From assembly GCA_033439765.1 (NCBI GenBank), contig JAULSN010000013.1, forward strand, positions 581,571 through 645,570: a stretch of 64,000 bases of DNA, given 5' to 3'. Positions within the stretch are counted from its first letter, which is position 1. The number at the start of each line of letters is the position of its first letter. The translations under genes and the position numbers were made by a program. Source of the stretch: Lasiosphaeria ovina (Eukaryota; Ascomycota; Sordariomycetes; Sordariales; Lasiosphaeriaceae). The notes under the pieces are model-generated. The model made no database searches. It was given only the letters and a program-made list of their open reading frames with translations, and was not told where the DNA came from. This document shows positions 1 to 11,826 of the stretch, piece after piece.

Positions 1-890
1 TTGAGTTCCATTCATTCGCGAGTTTTCTTAACTTGCCTAAAAAGTACGTGGTCGTGGAGATCGCGTCTGCAATACATGGGATGAAAACTCACCCCCCCAG
101 CAATTTAATGCCAAGACACGTCAACACCAGCAGCCACATTATGTAATGGAGTTACATAATCATGGAGAAGCTGGCAGCAAAAGAATGCCATATGCATGCG
201 CAAAGGTACTGGTACTACTTCCTTCCACTGGATCACGAATTATATCATGACGGAAGAGCCAAAGCCAAGGCCAAGTCTTAACGGAAAGTTAGACAGGCCA
301 AAGCGACCAGGTTCTTCTTTATGTGAACAACCATTGGATAAATCTAATGTACTTTGTACAAAGAATTGTTCAATACAAATTTAGAGATTTTCACCTCTCG
401 GCCGACGCTTCATAAGTAAGCGCAGAACTTGATATTTACTTCACTCCATTACCAGCGATACCGCAGTCATGTTCTTTCGAAACCTACTAACCTACCACGA
501 CGCGCTCAAGTTACCACAGCGTGCAAAACAAAAGCTCAATTTGAATAATAGAAATGCGAATTTGGAGGGTATCATAGGACTCTGCCCAACCTAAAGATAA
601 ATGAGAACATAGGAGAACCCCCTCGCGCGAATATGCAACATGGCTAATTACTAGCAACATCTAGTGTGTGAGAGAGAGAGAAGGAAAGAAAGAAAGCAAG
701 GGGGAGAGGGAATGTGAGCGCCGCTGATATGATCCGTGTTAATGCAACAAAATCCGAAACCGGCTGACAACACCAAGACCCGGGGAACACGAGAAAAAGA
801 AAGCCTCCGCCGTTTCATTTCCCGATTTCAACGACGGGTTGTAATTGATTCGAAGGCTATCTGCCCTTATCGGCGCCCTAGCCATGGCCA
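1..890. other. Intergenic / 3' flank of the TBC gene
   Basis: I see no supportable gene here. Open frames are short and unlike any family I know. A purine-rich simple tract lies near 667-702 (GA repeats passing into GAAA repeats). The right-hand part is probably the 3' UTR of the minus-strand TBC gene ending at 891. Confidence 0.6.
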
Positions 891-3800
891 CTATGCCACC
901 ACGCCACCGCCACCCAGTCCCGCAGCCAACAGCTCGTCAATGGGCAAGGACACCGACACCGGAGACGGCGGGTCCTGCAAGTCGCCACCGCTTTCGCTGG
1001 CGCTCGCGGAGGTAATGACATTTTCCTCGCTGACGACGGCCGGGGCGGAAGCGGCCTTGTGCATGAGACGCCGATTCGTAAGACGCTCTTCTCTCAGCCT
1101 AACCTGCTCGCGCTCACCCTCGATGGCTTTCTCGCGGCGAGCCTCAACTTCCTCCCTCTTGACGAGGCGGCGCAGTCCCTCTGAAGCTTGAATCAGACCG
1201 TCGATGCTGATGGCGTGGTTGGTCATCTGGTGGTTGATGTACGTGTAGATGCTGGCAGGAGAGTCGCATGCGAGCAGCTGCTGCTCGTTGAGCTTGAGCA
1301 GGGCCAGCGCGACCTGGAACAGGAACGTGCTGCCGTCGTTGGTGCAGAGCACCACGTCCCAGACGCGGAACAGGGCTTCGGCCGAGAGACAGTCGGTGAA
1401 TACAGACAGAAACCACTGGAAGGTCATGGTCTCGAGGTCGATGCTGAGGTCTTCAAAGTGCTGGCTGAGGTTGGGCAGCACCTGGGTCACGTACTGCCGC
1501 AGCACCTGCTGGTCAGCGCGCGACGCCAAGAGACTGTGGTCAAAATAGCTTGGCGGAAGGATCTGCTCGACGATCGACACGAGAATCCAGAAGGCATCCT
1601 CGGCTGTGGGCGTCACGAGCAACAGGTTTGCTGCGACTAGGTTCATGCCCTGGCAGTATCCAACCTCGGGGTTGCGCCGAGCATACGCCAAGAGCACCTC
1701 GTTGAGCTTTTCCACCCCCGGTCCTTTGCGGAAGAAGATATTGTCCGTCAACGTTCGCGTGATGTCTGCCTTGATCTGCAAGACGACTTGCGGGTCGTCC
1801 TGGTCCTCGGGACGATTGACGATATCCTCATAGTAGCCGGGGATGCGAAGCGCCCTAGCTCCGCTGCACTCGGACCAGATCTTGGCCCGGTACGCAACGG
1901 GGACCCCCGCGAGGATCAGGGCTTTGAACTCGTTCGCCTTCACGCGGCCAACTTTGCCCTGTATGCCCAAGCTCGCAACACCAATGAGCTCCCCGTCGCC
2001 AAGCCTCGTTTCTGGCATCATGGCCGTCGCTCGTAGTAGACGCGCCTCTGCGGTATTGGCCACCGCAGCCACAGCCGCTTCTCCGTCTCGCTTTCTCTCA
2101 GCCCGGACCTTTCGGAGAAAGTCATTCCAGCGTACGGTCTTCTCCCTCTGGAGTGTATCATGCAGCTGGCTGAGATTTTCGAGGAGTAGCCTCACAGGCT
2201 CAGCATCATCCTTGGCCAACGTTGCCGAAGACTCTTCGTTCTCAGAGGTGGACTGGGAGTCGTTGTCGATGGGTGCAATTGCCGCCGTCGTGGTTGCAGA
2301 CGGGAGAAACCCACGTTCCTCGGATATAATGAGGCCAGGTGATTTGGGCGACTCGTATCCTTCCATCACCTCAAAGCCTTGTACACTAATCGAGGGCGTA
2401 TGAGAGAGCAATTCTGTCGGGAACGTTGCGATTTTGAGATAGTCTTGCCATCGCTTTGGCTTGACGTCATCGCGGAGCTCTTCGAGCGAAGACGGAGTAT
2501 CAGGCCGCCCATCCCCGATGACTTCCCATTTTCCGCCAGGACTTCCCTCCATCAAAACAGGCGACAGGGAGCCCCGGCCATTGGTGAGCATCTCGGTACG
2601 GCTGCCCTTTTTAACATGGCGGGCCATCTTGGCTGCTTCCCTCTGCCGCTTCTTCCTCCTCTGGTCGTATATGAATCCAAACCGGTCCGTGAGGTACTCG
2701 GCTCCATTATAGTTGTTATATATGTGCGTCAAGGTCGGGGGCTGGACCTCGGGCGGGAGAATTCTGTCCATTTCCACGGGGCCGTAGCTCTCCTGCCGTG
2801 ACATGGACCTTTTCCCCGGGCTGGGCACCATCGTGTCCCAGCGCTCTTGAGGCTGCATCCGAGGAGCAACGTCGATAGGCCTAACGGTGCCGCCCGTGGC
2901 CCGGCGCATTGCCATCAGTGCCTTTGGACCGCCCTGAGCCGAGACACCGCGAGTGGATACACTCGTCTGGGCACTGGATACTGATGAAGTCCTGAGAGAG
3001 CCACCAGGGAGCGGGCTGTCGGCGCGGCCTCGCGGTTCGCCCTCCCGTACTGTCCCACCCCCAGCAACAAGCCGCAGAGCCATGCTCGCCAGCGACGGTT
3101 TTCGCGCAGCATGTGCCGAGTGAGTGCTAGACGCTCGGCTAGAGCTGCGGACCGAGTCTGTTTCGGGCGGGCTGAAGAGATCATCTGCGAGGGTTGGCCG
3201 CCGGTCGGCTGTAGGACCAGCCCTGATAACAACAGGCTGTGTCCGGATTGCACTACCGCTGGCGTTACTACTTGCCCGGCTGAGCTTCCGCGTTGTGCCA
3301 CCCCACAGGTATTCTTTCCAACCTCGCATAGTACCTTTTGCGGTGTCGCCATCCGGGGCGACGGGGGGCAGAGAAATGCCGCTGCTCGCTCGGATAGTCG
3401 CGTCGTTAAGGGCGTTACCGAACGAGTCTCGTACATTATCAGACATGGCGTCGTTCATGAGGTCCGACAAGCCGTCGCCCGTTTTCCGTCTCGCAGTCCC
3501 ATTTGTCTTTGCCTCTTGCTCGATAGCCCGCAGTCTCGTCTCCAAGTCCAAATTGGATAGGCCGCATTCCAGAATGATCTTGCGAAGCGCACGCTCCCTC
3601 TCGTCAGCCCGGCGCCGCAATGCGGAAATCTGCGTATCCCGCTCTGCTAAATCCTCAGCGACCTGGCGCACGAGGTTGACGGCACCGTGGCGGGCTATCA
3701 GGCGCTCGATATGCTCGTCGGGGGCGTGGTGCAGAGCGCCTGGGATCTTGCGGGTTGACAGCGGCGCGTCCTCGAAGAGGGCACCCCGCGACGTGGGCGG

Positions 3801-4169
3801 GGCGGTGGTGGTCAGGTCATCGACGATAGAGGCGGGCCGTTGGCGCTCTTGGAACTCCTGTGTAATGGCCGAGACGGAGTTGGAGCCCGAGGGGTTGCGC
3901 GAGGCCAGGGCGAGGACCGGGTCGGAGCCATTGGTGCTCTCGAGGAAGGCTCTCCCGTCGCGGGGGGACTCGGGCGAGAAGGAGGGAAAGGAGGTGAGGG
4001 ACTTGTCCGAGGCCGAGGCGGCGATAGACGAGGCCGAGCTCGAGGGTTGCGACGTCAGTCTCTTGCGGGGACGCACGGCGATGGAGCGGTGGCTCCTGGC
4101 CGATGTGGCGGATTGCTGAGAGACTGAGCGCTCGAGCGGGGCCGGGGAAGCAGCGGTCGTCTCCTCCAT
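891..4169 (-). CDS. TBC-domain Rab GTPase-activating protein
   Basis: This is a single open exon encoding 1,092 aa. TBC proteins stimulate GTP hydrolysis by Rab GTPases and so control vesicle traffic on the cytosolic face of membranes. The frame opens upstream at a GTG, but the first ATG is at 4169, giving the start MEETTAASPAP. The first 150 residues are Ser/Pro-rich and probably disordered. A charged helical, coiled-coil-like segment follows near residues 150-220, then a long low-complexity middle. The catalytic TBC domain spans about 745-960. It holds the arginine-finger motif as IKADITRT and the glutamine-finger motif as YCQGMN, so it should be active by the dual-finger mechanism. The segment RIPGYYEDIV matches a group of fungal TBC proteins. 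A basic coiled coil follows the domain. The Rab target cannot be told from sequence. Confidence 0.9.
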   Translation of the reverse strand: MEETTAASPAPLERSVSQQSATSARSHRSIAVRPRKRLTSQPSSSASSIAASASDKSLTSFPSFSPESPRDGRAFLESTNGSDPVLALASRNPSGSNSVSAITQEFQERQRPASIVDDLTTTAPPTSRGALFEDAPLSTRKIPGALHHAPDEHIERLIARHGAVNLVRQVAEDLAERDTQISALRRRADERERALRKIILECGLSNLDLETRLRAIEQEAKTNGTARRKTGDGLSDLMNDAMSDNVRDSFGNALNDATIRASSGISLPPVAPDGDTAKGTMRGWKEYLWGGTTRKLSRASSNASGSAIRTQPVVIRAGPTADRRPTLADDLFSPPETDSVRSSSRASSTHSAHAARKPSLASMALRLVAGGGTVREGEPRGRADSPLPGGSLRTSSVSSAQTSVSTRGVSAQGGPKALMAMRRATGGTVRPIDVAPRMQPQERWDTMVPSPGKRSMSRQESYGPVEMDRILPPEVQPPTLTHIYNNYNGAEYLTDRFGFIYDQRRKKRQREAAKMARHVKKGSRTEMLTNGRGSLSPVLMEGSPGGKWEVIGDGRPDTPSSLEELRDDVKPKRWQDYLKIATFPTELLSHTPSISVQGFEVMEGYESPKSPGLIISEERGFLPSATTTAAIAPIDNDSQSTSENEESSATLAKDDAEPVRLLLENLSQLHDTLQREKTVRWNDFLRKVRAERKRDGEAAVAAVANTAEARLLRATAMMPETRLGDGELIGVASLGIQGKVGRVKANEFKALILAGVPVAYRAKIWSECSGARALRIPGYYEDIVNRPEDQDDPQVVLQIKADITRTLTDNIFFRKGPGVEKLNEVLLAYARRNPEVGYCQGMNLVAANLLLVTPTAEDAFWILVSIVEQILPPSYFDHSLLASRADQQVLRQYVTQVLPNLSQHFEDLSIDLETMTFQWFLSVFTDCLSAEALFRVWDVVLCTNDGSTFLFQVALALLKLNEQQLLACDSPASIYTYINHQMTNHAISIDGLIQASEGLRRLVKREEVEARREKAIEGEREQVRLREERLTNRRLMHKAASAPAVVSEENVITSASASESGGDLQDPPSPVSVSLPIDELLAAGLGGGGVVA

Positions 4170-6049
4170 ATCCCCGGACCACAAAGCCTCATGGTCCTCG
4201 CAAGTCTTGGCAGGCCGAAGCACTCGTCCTCGTCATGCGCCGGTTTGCCGGTTCGACGTCGACGCTCCGTTCGTTGATCGGTGGTGTTTTGCGGTGCTGT
4301 GCTACTTATCAGTCCGACGGAATTCGCGACGTGTGTTTGCTGCGGTCGGGGTTCGAATAAATATTTGGCTGCGCGGAGAAAGGGATGGAAGTGGCAATGG
4401 TGTCATGGACTAAGCCTAGCGCAGGGCCAGGAAAAACCGAAAAGCCACGACGCAATGATGCCGAACGCTGAGTTGTGCCCACTGCCCACGCGAATGTTCA
4501 TTCATGCAAGATTGCAGGTGATTCCTCCCTAAAGCCACCGAGCTTGGGCCTTGCCCTGTGCGACAGGACAGGGGCCGTTGCCTTTAACCGACCATGCGCT
4601 TGGGCCGTGATTGGGCCTAAGTTCCACGATGAGCCGCCTGGTCTGCTTTACAGCTGTGCGTTCAATCCAGACATTGTTAGCGAGGACTTTCTGACATGCA
4701 AAAAGCTCAATTGCCTTGCCAGTTTGCGCTAAAGGTTTCCCCGGCGATCCCTAAAACATAATCTCAAAGTCCTATCCTTCCCACAAATGCTCTACACGAT
4801 ATTACAGGGTGTTCTCTCAAGTACCCCGTTAACAACCAACAAGGGCTTGAGTTAAAATGGCAAATCATCCCGTAACCCCAGAGCCACTTTTAGTGCATTC
4901 ATCGGTCTCCACGTGTCTGGCTTGTCTGCCCGAGCGGGTTTAGGGTTCTGCGCTTCTGATCCTAGCGCAAATTATATCACCATGACTGCGGGACCGGGGG
5001 GTTGCTGCAGTCAGTGCAGTGCAGCACCTTCCTGCCGCCGATCCTCCAATCTAGACTCCGAGGTCCAGACAACAACCTACACTACAAAAAGAGACTCAGA
5101 GCCGCGTGTCTGTGCCTGAAGGTCACCAGCGACGATCACCGCGGTGGCTGAAGCAGCCATGCCAAAAATAAACCCAGCGTTGCCGTGCAGCATCGCTAGC
5201 GAGGACGACCTAATAAAGTGCTTGCAAGAGGTTGACTAGGTGGCAACAGCAACAGCAACAAACCAATGTACCAGACGAACAGTGAAAGTCGGCGCGGCCA
5301 GATCTTACAATGAACCACGTACCACCACGGAGTAAAATGCGAATAAACCCTCTTACGTGCCATGCCCCCTTTTCACCATCGGTGCACGCACGAACGGAAT
5401 AAACCAAGGCAATATGAACAAATTAGACCAGACGAACGATGAAAGTTGGCGCGGCTGGATCCTAACAACAAGAAACCCCTTTTCACCATCGGCGCATGCA
5501 CGCACAAAACACAACACACACACAACATTGCAGCAACCGTTCTCCATATTCAATATGCAGCGGGAGGACAACACGGATATCGCCATGACCGTGTCAATGG
5601 ATCAATGCAAACCCTAGAATTTCCCTTCCGCAGTGCTGCTCGCAGCATGTTCATGCTCCTCCATCCCCAACTTACAGAACAAATACACACAAACACTCCT
5701 CGCTCGCGCAATTCCGTCCTCGACCTATAAAATGCCTTACCAAAGCAAGAGAAAACAGCAGAAAAGAGGAAAAGAAATATAGGTAGATACACGCCATCCT
5801 TTGTATGCCCGCCCCATCGCTTCTTCTTTTTTTCCTCTTCCTCCTACTTTTCTTCCTCTTCTTTCTTTTTCTTCTCCCCCTCCTTCCATTTCTCTACCAA
5901 AATTACCACTTCCCTTCGCCTTTGTTCAGCGGCCATCTTACACACCCAAAAGACAAAAATCCATATAACTACGTTAGATACGCAAGGCCCCTAGCTGCCA
6001 GGCATCCAAGTTGAGTTAGGTAGAGACAGTCAGAGATCGTTGCCCCCCT
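4170..6049. other. Intergenic region with a duplicated segment
   Basis: I found no convincing gene. The left part should hold the promoter and 5' UTR of the minus-strand TBC gene. A diverged direct duplication sits at about 5269-5510 and is listed separately. A long pyrimidine-rich tract lies near 5818-5890, just beyond the 3' end of the next minus-strand gene. Confidence 0.6.
5269..5510. repeat. Diverged direct duplication
   Basis: Two copies share blocks in the same order. A CCAGACGAAC..TGAAAGT block followed by GGCGCGGC lies near 5271 and again near 5429. A CCCTTTTCACCATCGG block lies near 5366 and again near 5478. The second copy lacks about 45 bases between the blocks. Both copies carry several substitutions. 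I do not recognise the repeat family. Confidence 0.7.
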
Positions 6050-8170
6050 TTAAATTGCTCCCCAAAACCTATGGTCTTGACGAGCAGCTGCCGCCCGGGC
6101 AGCCCGTATCTCATCATTGTCTTGACCGTTCCGTTCTCCTCGCTCTCTACCCACAATTGTCCCCATCCCCGCCGCATTAATACCGTCGTTATTATTGCCG
6201 CCGCTGTTGCTGTTGCCCCCTCCACCGGTACTGTTCCTGCTCTGTTTTGCTGGTGAGGATGGCGCCGGTGAAGATGGCGACGCCAGGAGAAGTGCTATTC
6301 TTGACTCCCCACCGCCGTCCATGCCGGGCCCCGTCTCGCTCCAGCTGTCCCAGCTTTGGCGTGGGTAGTTGCCGTGGTAATCTTCCTCAGCGACGTCTTC
6401 CAAGTCACGTGGCGTTACGGCAGTTGCGGATGCTGCGGAGTCGTAGTGCGAGGCGCCGCTGCGCGTCAGGCTCCGGAGCAGCGGCCCTGGACTGCTGCGG
6501 CCACTGACTGGAGATGCCACCGAGGAGAGCGGAGAGGGTGGCGGCGGCGGTGGCGGCGATGGAAGCGCGCGGCTTGGAGGTGGGCCTAGAGGTGGCAACG
6601 ATGATGCCAGCGTCATTGCTTGCGATGACAGGTTAGGTGACACGAGATCTGGGATCTCGAGGGGAAAGTCATGCGGGCGAGGAGGGCGCGTCGGGGAACT
6701 GATAGGTGGAGGAAGCGGAGGAGGTGGTGCGCCGCTGATCGAGTTATAGTTCACGGCCTGGACTTCGTTTCGCAGAGACGATGGGTGTCCCCCGGTCAAG
6801 GAGTTCGCGCCGAAGCTGCTGCTCCCCATGCTTCCGCGGCTGGCGTGATAGCCATGGGCTGGGCCACTGGGCACCCCAAATGCAATTTGAGGCGGAATCG
6901 GGGGCAGACCGCCGTTGTATGCCCGCGGAAATGATGCTCTGCCGCCAGCCTCCTGTCGCGGAACGAGCTTGTTGACCGTGGGAGAGTACAAGGGCGAGGT
7001 CGGGAAGAGGGCACTGTTGTGCGTAGAGCTGTAGGCAGGGGTGAGAGGTGTCAAGGGGGGCGATGGCGAGCGGTTATCTCTAGAACGGAGAATCGAAGGC
7101 AGGAACCTGCGGTCGCGAAGGCGAAGAGGAGGCGTGAGCGGAGACGGGATACTTCCGGCAGTGGAGTGGGCAGGTGATATCAGAAGGGGCCGCGGTGAGC
7201 CGGATCGAGGACCATTGCGGCCCAGCCGTAGGCGGGAGCGGAGACCGCGCTCAGGAAATGCCGCTTTGCTCTTCCGGCGCCGCCTGAGACATAGCAGCGC
7301 CAATAATGACAAGATGACGAGCCCAAGGACGGAGCAAACTGCTATGGCAGCCTTGGACGACCCAGACAAGGAACTACTAGACGCGGTTGATTGGCTTGAC
7401 TGTCCAACTTTCCCGGCGCCCAAGGCAGCGGGGGTTGCTGAACTGTGATCTGAGGACGATCTCGTCACAGCCGTGGCGGACACGGTTGATGTGAACCAAC
7501 TCTGGGTGATAGTTGGATAGCTGGATTTAACCACCGAAGCCTGATAAGAGCCCCCGGCCGTGGCTGTGGGATTATCAGGGCCAGACCACATACGAGTCCT
7601 CGAACATGGGCCTTCGTCGCACGTATACTCAGTTGGCGGTGGGCCTGGATCCAGCACAGAGCTAAAGCCAATGCTAGCGGAAAGAGAAGAAAAGCGTCAG
7701 CATGGGGTCTATTCTTGCTCCTCCCGGGCAGCGGTGACGACAAAAAGGCAAACCCCTCACTTTTGGCAAGTGTTGATGATCAAATCGACGTTTGCTAGTG
7801 TCACATTCTGTTAGCCAGTCCGAGACACCGACGATTAGCACCGACCTCCCCCGGCCTGGGCGTTGTACTTACGATCTTGCTGCAGGCCTCCTATCTGGAT
7901 GATCGCCACTCCGCAGAACTTCGAGTCGCACCTGTAAAGATCCCAAAGACGCGAGTCGGGTGAGTGGCCCGTCAGAGCCTGGCAGCCTTTGTCCCAGCCT
8001 GAGCTTTCCGTCCAGTCTGCCGATATAGACTCCAAGAACACCTGCTTGCAAGCCTGTAGACACTGTTTTGTTTCCCGAGCAGCCATTCGTTTCCCTGGAG
8101 CCGCACCATCGACATTACAGCCACAGGATAGGCCGTGCTTCGGGGGGTCCTCTATGTCTGGCATTATCAT
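6050..8170 (-). CDS. Single-pass membrane protein with Cys-containing ectodomain and proline-rich tail
   Basis: Three exons restore one frame: 8170-7873, 7794-7761 (34 nt) and 7673-6050, giving 651 aa. The splice sites are GTAAGT..CTAG and GTGAGG..CTAG. They join QQD to PNVDLIINTCQ to NIGFSSVLDPG, which matches a conserved stretch of fungal surface proteins as I recall them. The ectodomain has several cysteines (CQAL, CDSKFCG, NTCQ, CDEGPC) and a Ser/Thr-rich stalk. A membrane helix spans about 219-240 and is followed by RRRRK. The cytosolic tail has many proline runs (for example PPPPLPPPIS and PSPPPPPPPSP), which could bind SH3- or profilin-like partners; this is inference. ATG 8170 is the first in frame, but no signal peptide follows it, so an upstream exon is likely missing from this model. 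The function is unknown; a surface sensor is one possibility. Confidence 0.65.
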
Positions 8171-11100
8171 GGTCTCAAGGCAAAATCTCCTCACGACATG
8201 AGGCAGAACAAGACGGCGGATGTCGGCGCAACGGTATGCATAGTAGTCGTCAGATCTTTCAAGACTGGCAGCGGATGGATGTATTGGTGGACGGACGGAC
8301 GGACGGCCGACCTGGCGCGTAAAAAGGAACTTTAAAGAGACGAGCAAACGAAGACAGAAAGGTAGGCACACGGCAGGCCGCTACGTGTCTAGTCTCCCGG
8401 CAAGGAGTAAGAGGACGGGGAGAGACAGCAAAACTCGGCAACGGGAGACAACTCCAACAGGCAGTAACAATAGCTGCGGCAGAACTTGTCAGAAGCGACA
8501 AGTCGCATCCGCTAACCACGTAAGTCGATCCGGGGATGGTGGGGGGGGAGGGCCCCTGGGGGCACGCCGCGCGAAGTATCAGATCTATATTATATACTCC
8601 GGGGCGGCATCGCCCGCCTCCCATGTGTGTCCCCTCCGAGGGGGGCAAGGGGCGAGGGGATAGTCGGTGACATCGAGGGACGGCAACACAGCATCGTCCC
8701 AGGCACCGTGGGTGGGGAGATAGATCAGACAGTTGTAGGCGCAAATTGGAATAGCCAGGCCGGACGGAGCCCCTCCTTCTCTGTGTGGTGCGCTGCGCTG
8801 CGGATGGCAAAAAAGAGCGGGACGGGAACAATAGAGCTGGGATCGAGCGGATAGGAAACAGCTGTGCTCCACTTGGGCAAGGAATAAATACGGTGACACG
8901 GCCGCTGCGCGTCCCCGCTGCCCGACGAGAATAGTCTCGTATGGGATCAAAGAAGGCGGGACAGCTGTCTTGGTAGTAGCGGAAGCCCTTGGGGAATTTG
9001 CGAGTACCCTTGCACCCGCACTCCCGCCTATGACGAGCACAGCTTCATGGCCAAAAGGACGCCGCCCAATGCACCGTTGCCAGGCAAAGACCATCCTGTG
9101 GTGTGCCAGCGCGTGATGCAAGTCCCAGTCTCGCCGGCAAGGTCACATTAATGGGGCTGCCGCTCCATCTGTTGCCGTATCGTAGGTCCATCATAGATTC
9201 GCGAGAAAGGTAGAACAAAGCATGGGACAGATCTAGTCTCTTATCCCATGACAACCGTCTGCAAAATGAAGAGGGGGTACTGGGCCAACATTCTCATTTT
9301 AACGGCAGTCATCCTAGGGCCGCCCGATCGAGCAAGCATCGACTGATCAGAGAAAAAATGCAAATGGCGGGGGCGAGCAGCATGGTGCCAGTTGGACCGA
9401 CGATGGCCTTGCAATACCGAGCCAACGTATCACGGGCCGGCCCTTCTTGACGATTCGGCCCCCTCGCCAGAGTAACCACTGCGGCAGTGTCGGTGTAGAT
9501 GTCGGCGGCCCCCCCTTGCCCCTCGTCTCGACTCGCCTCGCCAATGCAAGCCAACTGACGAGCTGGATCCCGGCAAATGCACCCGCGCCGGTGGCCAATT
9601 GGTTCCTAGCTGGGCCTGCATGTACTCTCAAGTTTGTGCTGGGTAGACTGCTGCAGGTCCCTCTGGTGGAATTAGAGATGATGCCTGCTGGAAGCACCTC
9701 CGGATCGGTGTGGTGGAAGAGTCGAGCGCCAAGAGGCAAAGCTAAGATTTGCGTACCCAATGGCTTTGCTAGCTACGCGAGAGGGTACGTTGTGCGAGCA
9801 GTGGTGAGACTTCCCGAAAGGGGTCTGAGGTTGACCTAGCCTTGCGTAATATTGGCGTGTGTTGATGCTGTACGTATTATACACGTACACATACATGTAC
9901 AGTACCTGCAGAGATATTATGCGGCATGTATGTGTCTTGGGCAGCGACTGTTTGCTTTCCGGCGCCCTCCTGCGTCAGGATGTCCGCCTATTGCTGCGTG
10001 TTTGCCTCCGCGACGGCAGCACGTGAAATTCCCTGCTAGCTCCAACACGTGCATATTGCATTATCCCATCGCCAGTATGCCAAATGTGGCCCCGGCCGAG
10101 GACTCCTTGGAGAAGGATAGCTGCACAATGGCGTTGTGCCAATGCGTGGCGAGTGTGATGATGGCTGTGGGCTGCTCAGGATCCACCATTGTCGGCGAAG
10201 AAGCTGAGCTGAGTGTTCTCGAAATCCCAGCTGCCACGCTGGTGGGTATCATCGACGGCTGCAAACAGGATTCCATGTCTCTATCCGTAGAAGAAAAGCA
10301 TAGTGTACTGGCCCGAAGCCCAAGTAACGAAAAGAGGGCTTGGCATCATGAAAGTAGATGAAAACCACACATGCTGGTTCAGGAGCAAGCGGGCCAGGAC
10401 AGTCCCGAGCCCCGATACTGTCTTTCAAAGCCGCAAGTCCCTAGTGGTGCTGTATCAGCCCTGGAGATGTGGCCACCGGGTGTCTCAGCGCGAGGCTGAA
10501 CAGAGTGGTGAGGTGCCGGAATATCAGGTGTCGCTGATTCTTGATAGTCGCGACCAATGAAAGCGGGCGTGATATCGCCAAGAAAATAAATGTAGGTTTG
10601 ACAGACTCTCGTATTTCTGATCTTGCCTGCAAAATTGGACCGATGCGGCGCTAACAGAGCCGAAGCAGCTGACAAGGGAGGGGATGAGAACCTCGTGTCG
10701 CTTCTGAGAATGACGGCGAGGCGTTCTAGCACCCGACCCAGCACAATGCGGTGGTTAAGAAACCCCAACCGCCGTGTACAGTTGATCAGCGCTCTCAACC
10801 TTGGTGAAAGCCTCAGGTTCAACTATCGGAGATTATAAACAACTGGGGGCGGCTGAGGTGTTGTACTGGCGCTGGGAGTATATCTAGCTGCAATAACTCG
10901 ATTTCTCCAAGACTTTGACGGAGCGTTTCAACCGCAGTGCCAGCTTCCCCTTTATCTCGAAAAGGCCGAACGCCTTTGGGAGTCAGTTGACCTTCCAAGC
11001 CATTGGGGCCTGTTATAGCTGTGTTGTACGACACTCATGGATCAATTTTCCAAGCCAGGACTGGCAGTCAGCCGTTGGTGTGGGTCGTTCACCATTTTCC

Positions 11101-11826
11101 CCTGGACTATCGTTATCTGTATGGCGATGATATCTATTGGGTTATCGGGAAGAATCCCCTCATCAAGGGCCTTCTAGGCAATTTTCAGCCTATCAGCCAG
11201 CGGCGAGCATTGGAACGGCGTCGTTCATTCTCGCGTCCTGGAGCCAGGGGTTAATGTATGCAGGAAGACCATTTTTGAGTTGCCGGGCGGGTGAATGGGA
11301 CACCAGGAGTGCCTAGATCTGTCTTTGAACCAGAGCCGATGTGTTCCTCCATCTGTACCAGAGATGCCTGCACGTGAAGTCTTGGAAACAGTTGTTGAAA
11401 ACACCAAATACCAAATAAAATCCGCGACGTCTTGAGCCACGACAATCGTCGCATTAGGTGAGAAAAGAAATTCGAAAAGACAATTAGAAAACGCGATGAC
11501 GCGTGGCGTGCTCGAACACGTGTGGAAAGGAGCTGATGAGTTGCCCGTTCTGGAATGCTCCTGCCTTCCTTGCTGTTGTTGATCGATGCCTCGGCCCCCT
11601 GAGGAAACAACCCCAACCCTAGGTCAGCTTCCCCTCCTCTAACAAGGGTCACCGACCCCTGCAAACCCCGGCTATCAACGGCCATCCATCCATCCATCAG
11701 CCTGTCTGACATCAACACAACAGGACATGCGGACGTGGTATCAGCCATAACAAACTTGAAACATCGTGCTGTACTTCTTCTGCTGCGTAATCCGGGATAT
11801 AGGCCGTTGTATAATCCCAAACCATC
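8171..11826. other. Long gene-poor intergenic region (3.7 kb)
   Basis: The open frames here are up to about 200 codons long but overlap on both strands and resemble no family I know, so I call no gene. The first few hundred bases probably hold the 5' UTR, and possibly a missed signal-peptide exon, of the membrane protein to the left. A GGAC tetranucleotide repeat lies at 8289-8306. The right end should contain the promoter of the SDR gene. Confidence 0.5.
8289..8306. repeat. GGAC tetranucleotide microsatellite
   Basis: About four and a half tandem GGAC units can be read directly. They lie upstream of the minus-strand membrane-protein gene. Confidence 0.85.

Noticed and set aside
3124..4119. 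A 331-codon plus-strand frame opposite the TBC gene
   Set aside because: Antisense shadow of the low-complexity N-terminal part of the TBC protein; no family features.
4170..4223. N-terminal extension of the TBC protein
   Set aside because: The frame is open further upstream only from a GTG; the first ATG is at 4169, so I start there.
9309..10560. Several 80-170-codon frames on both strands
   Set aside because: They overlap one another, have no recognisable motif and show no splice-supported extension.
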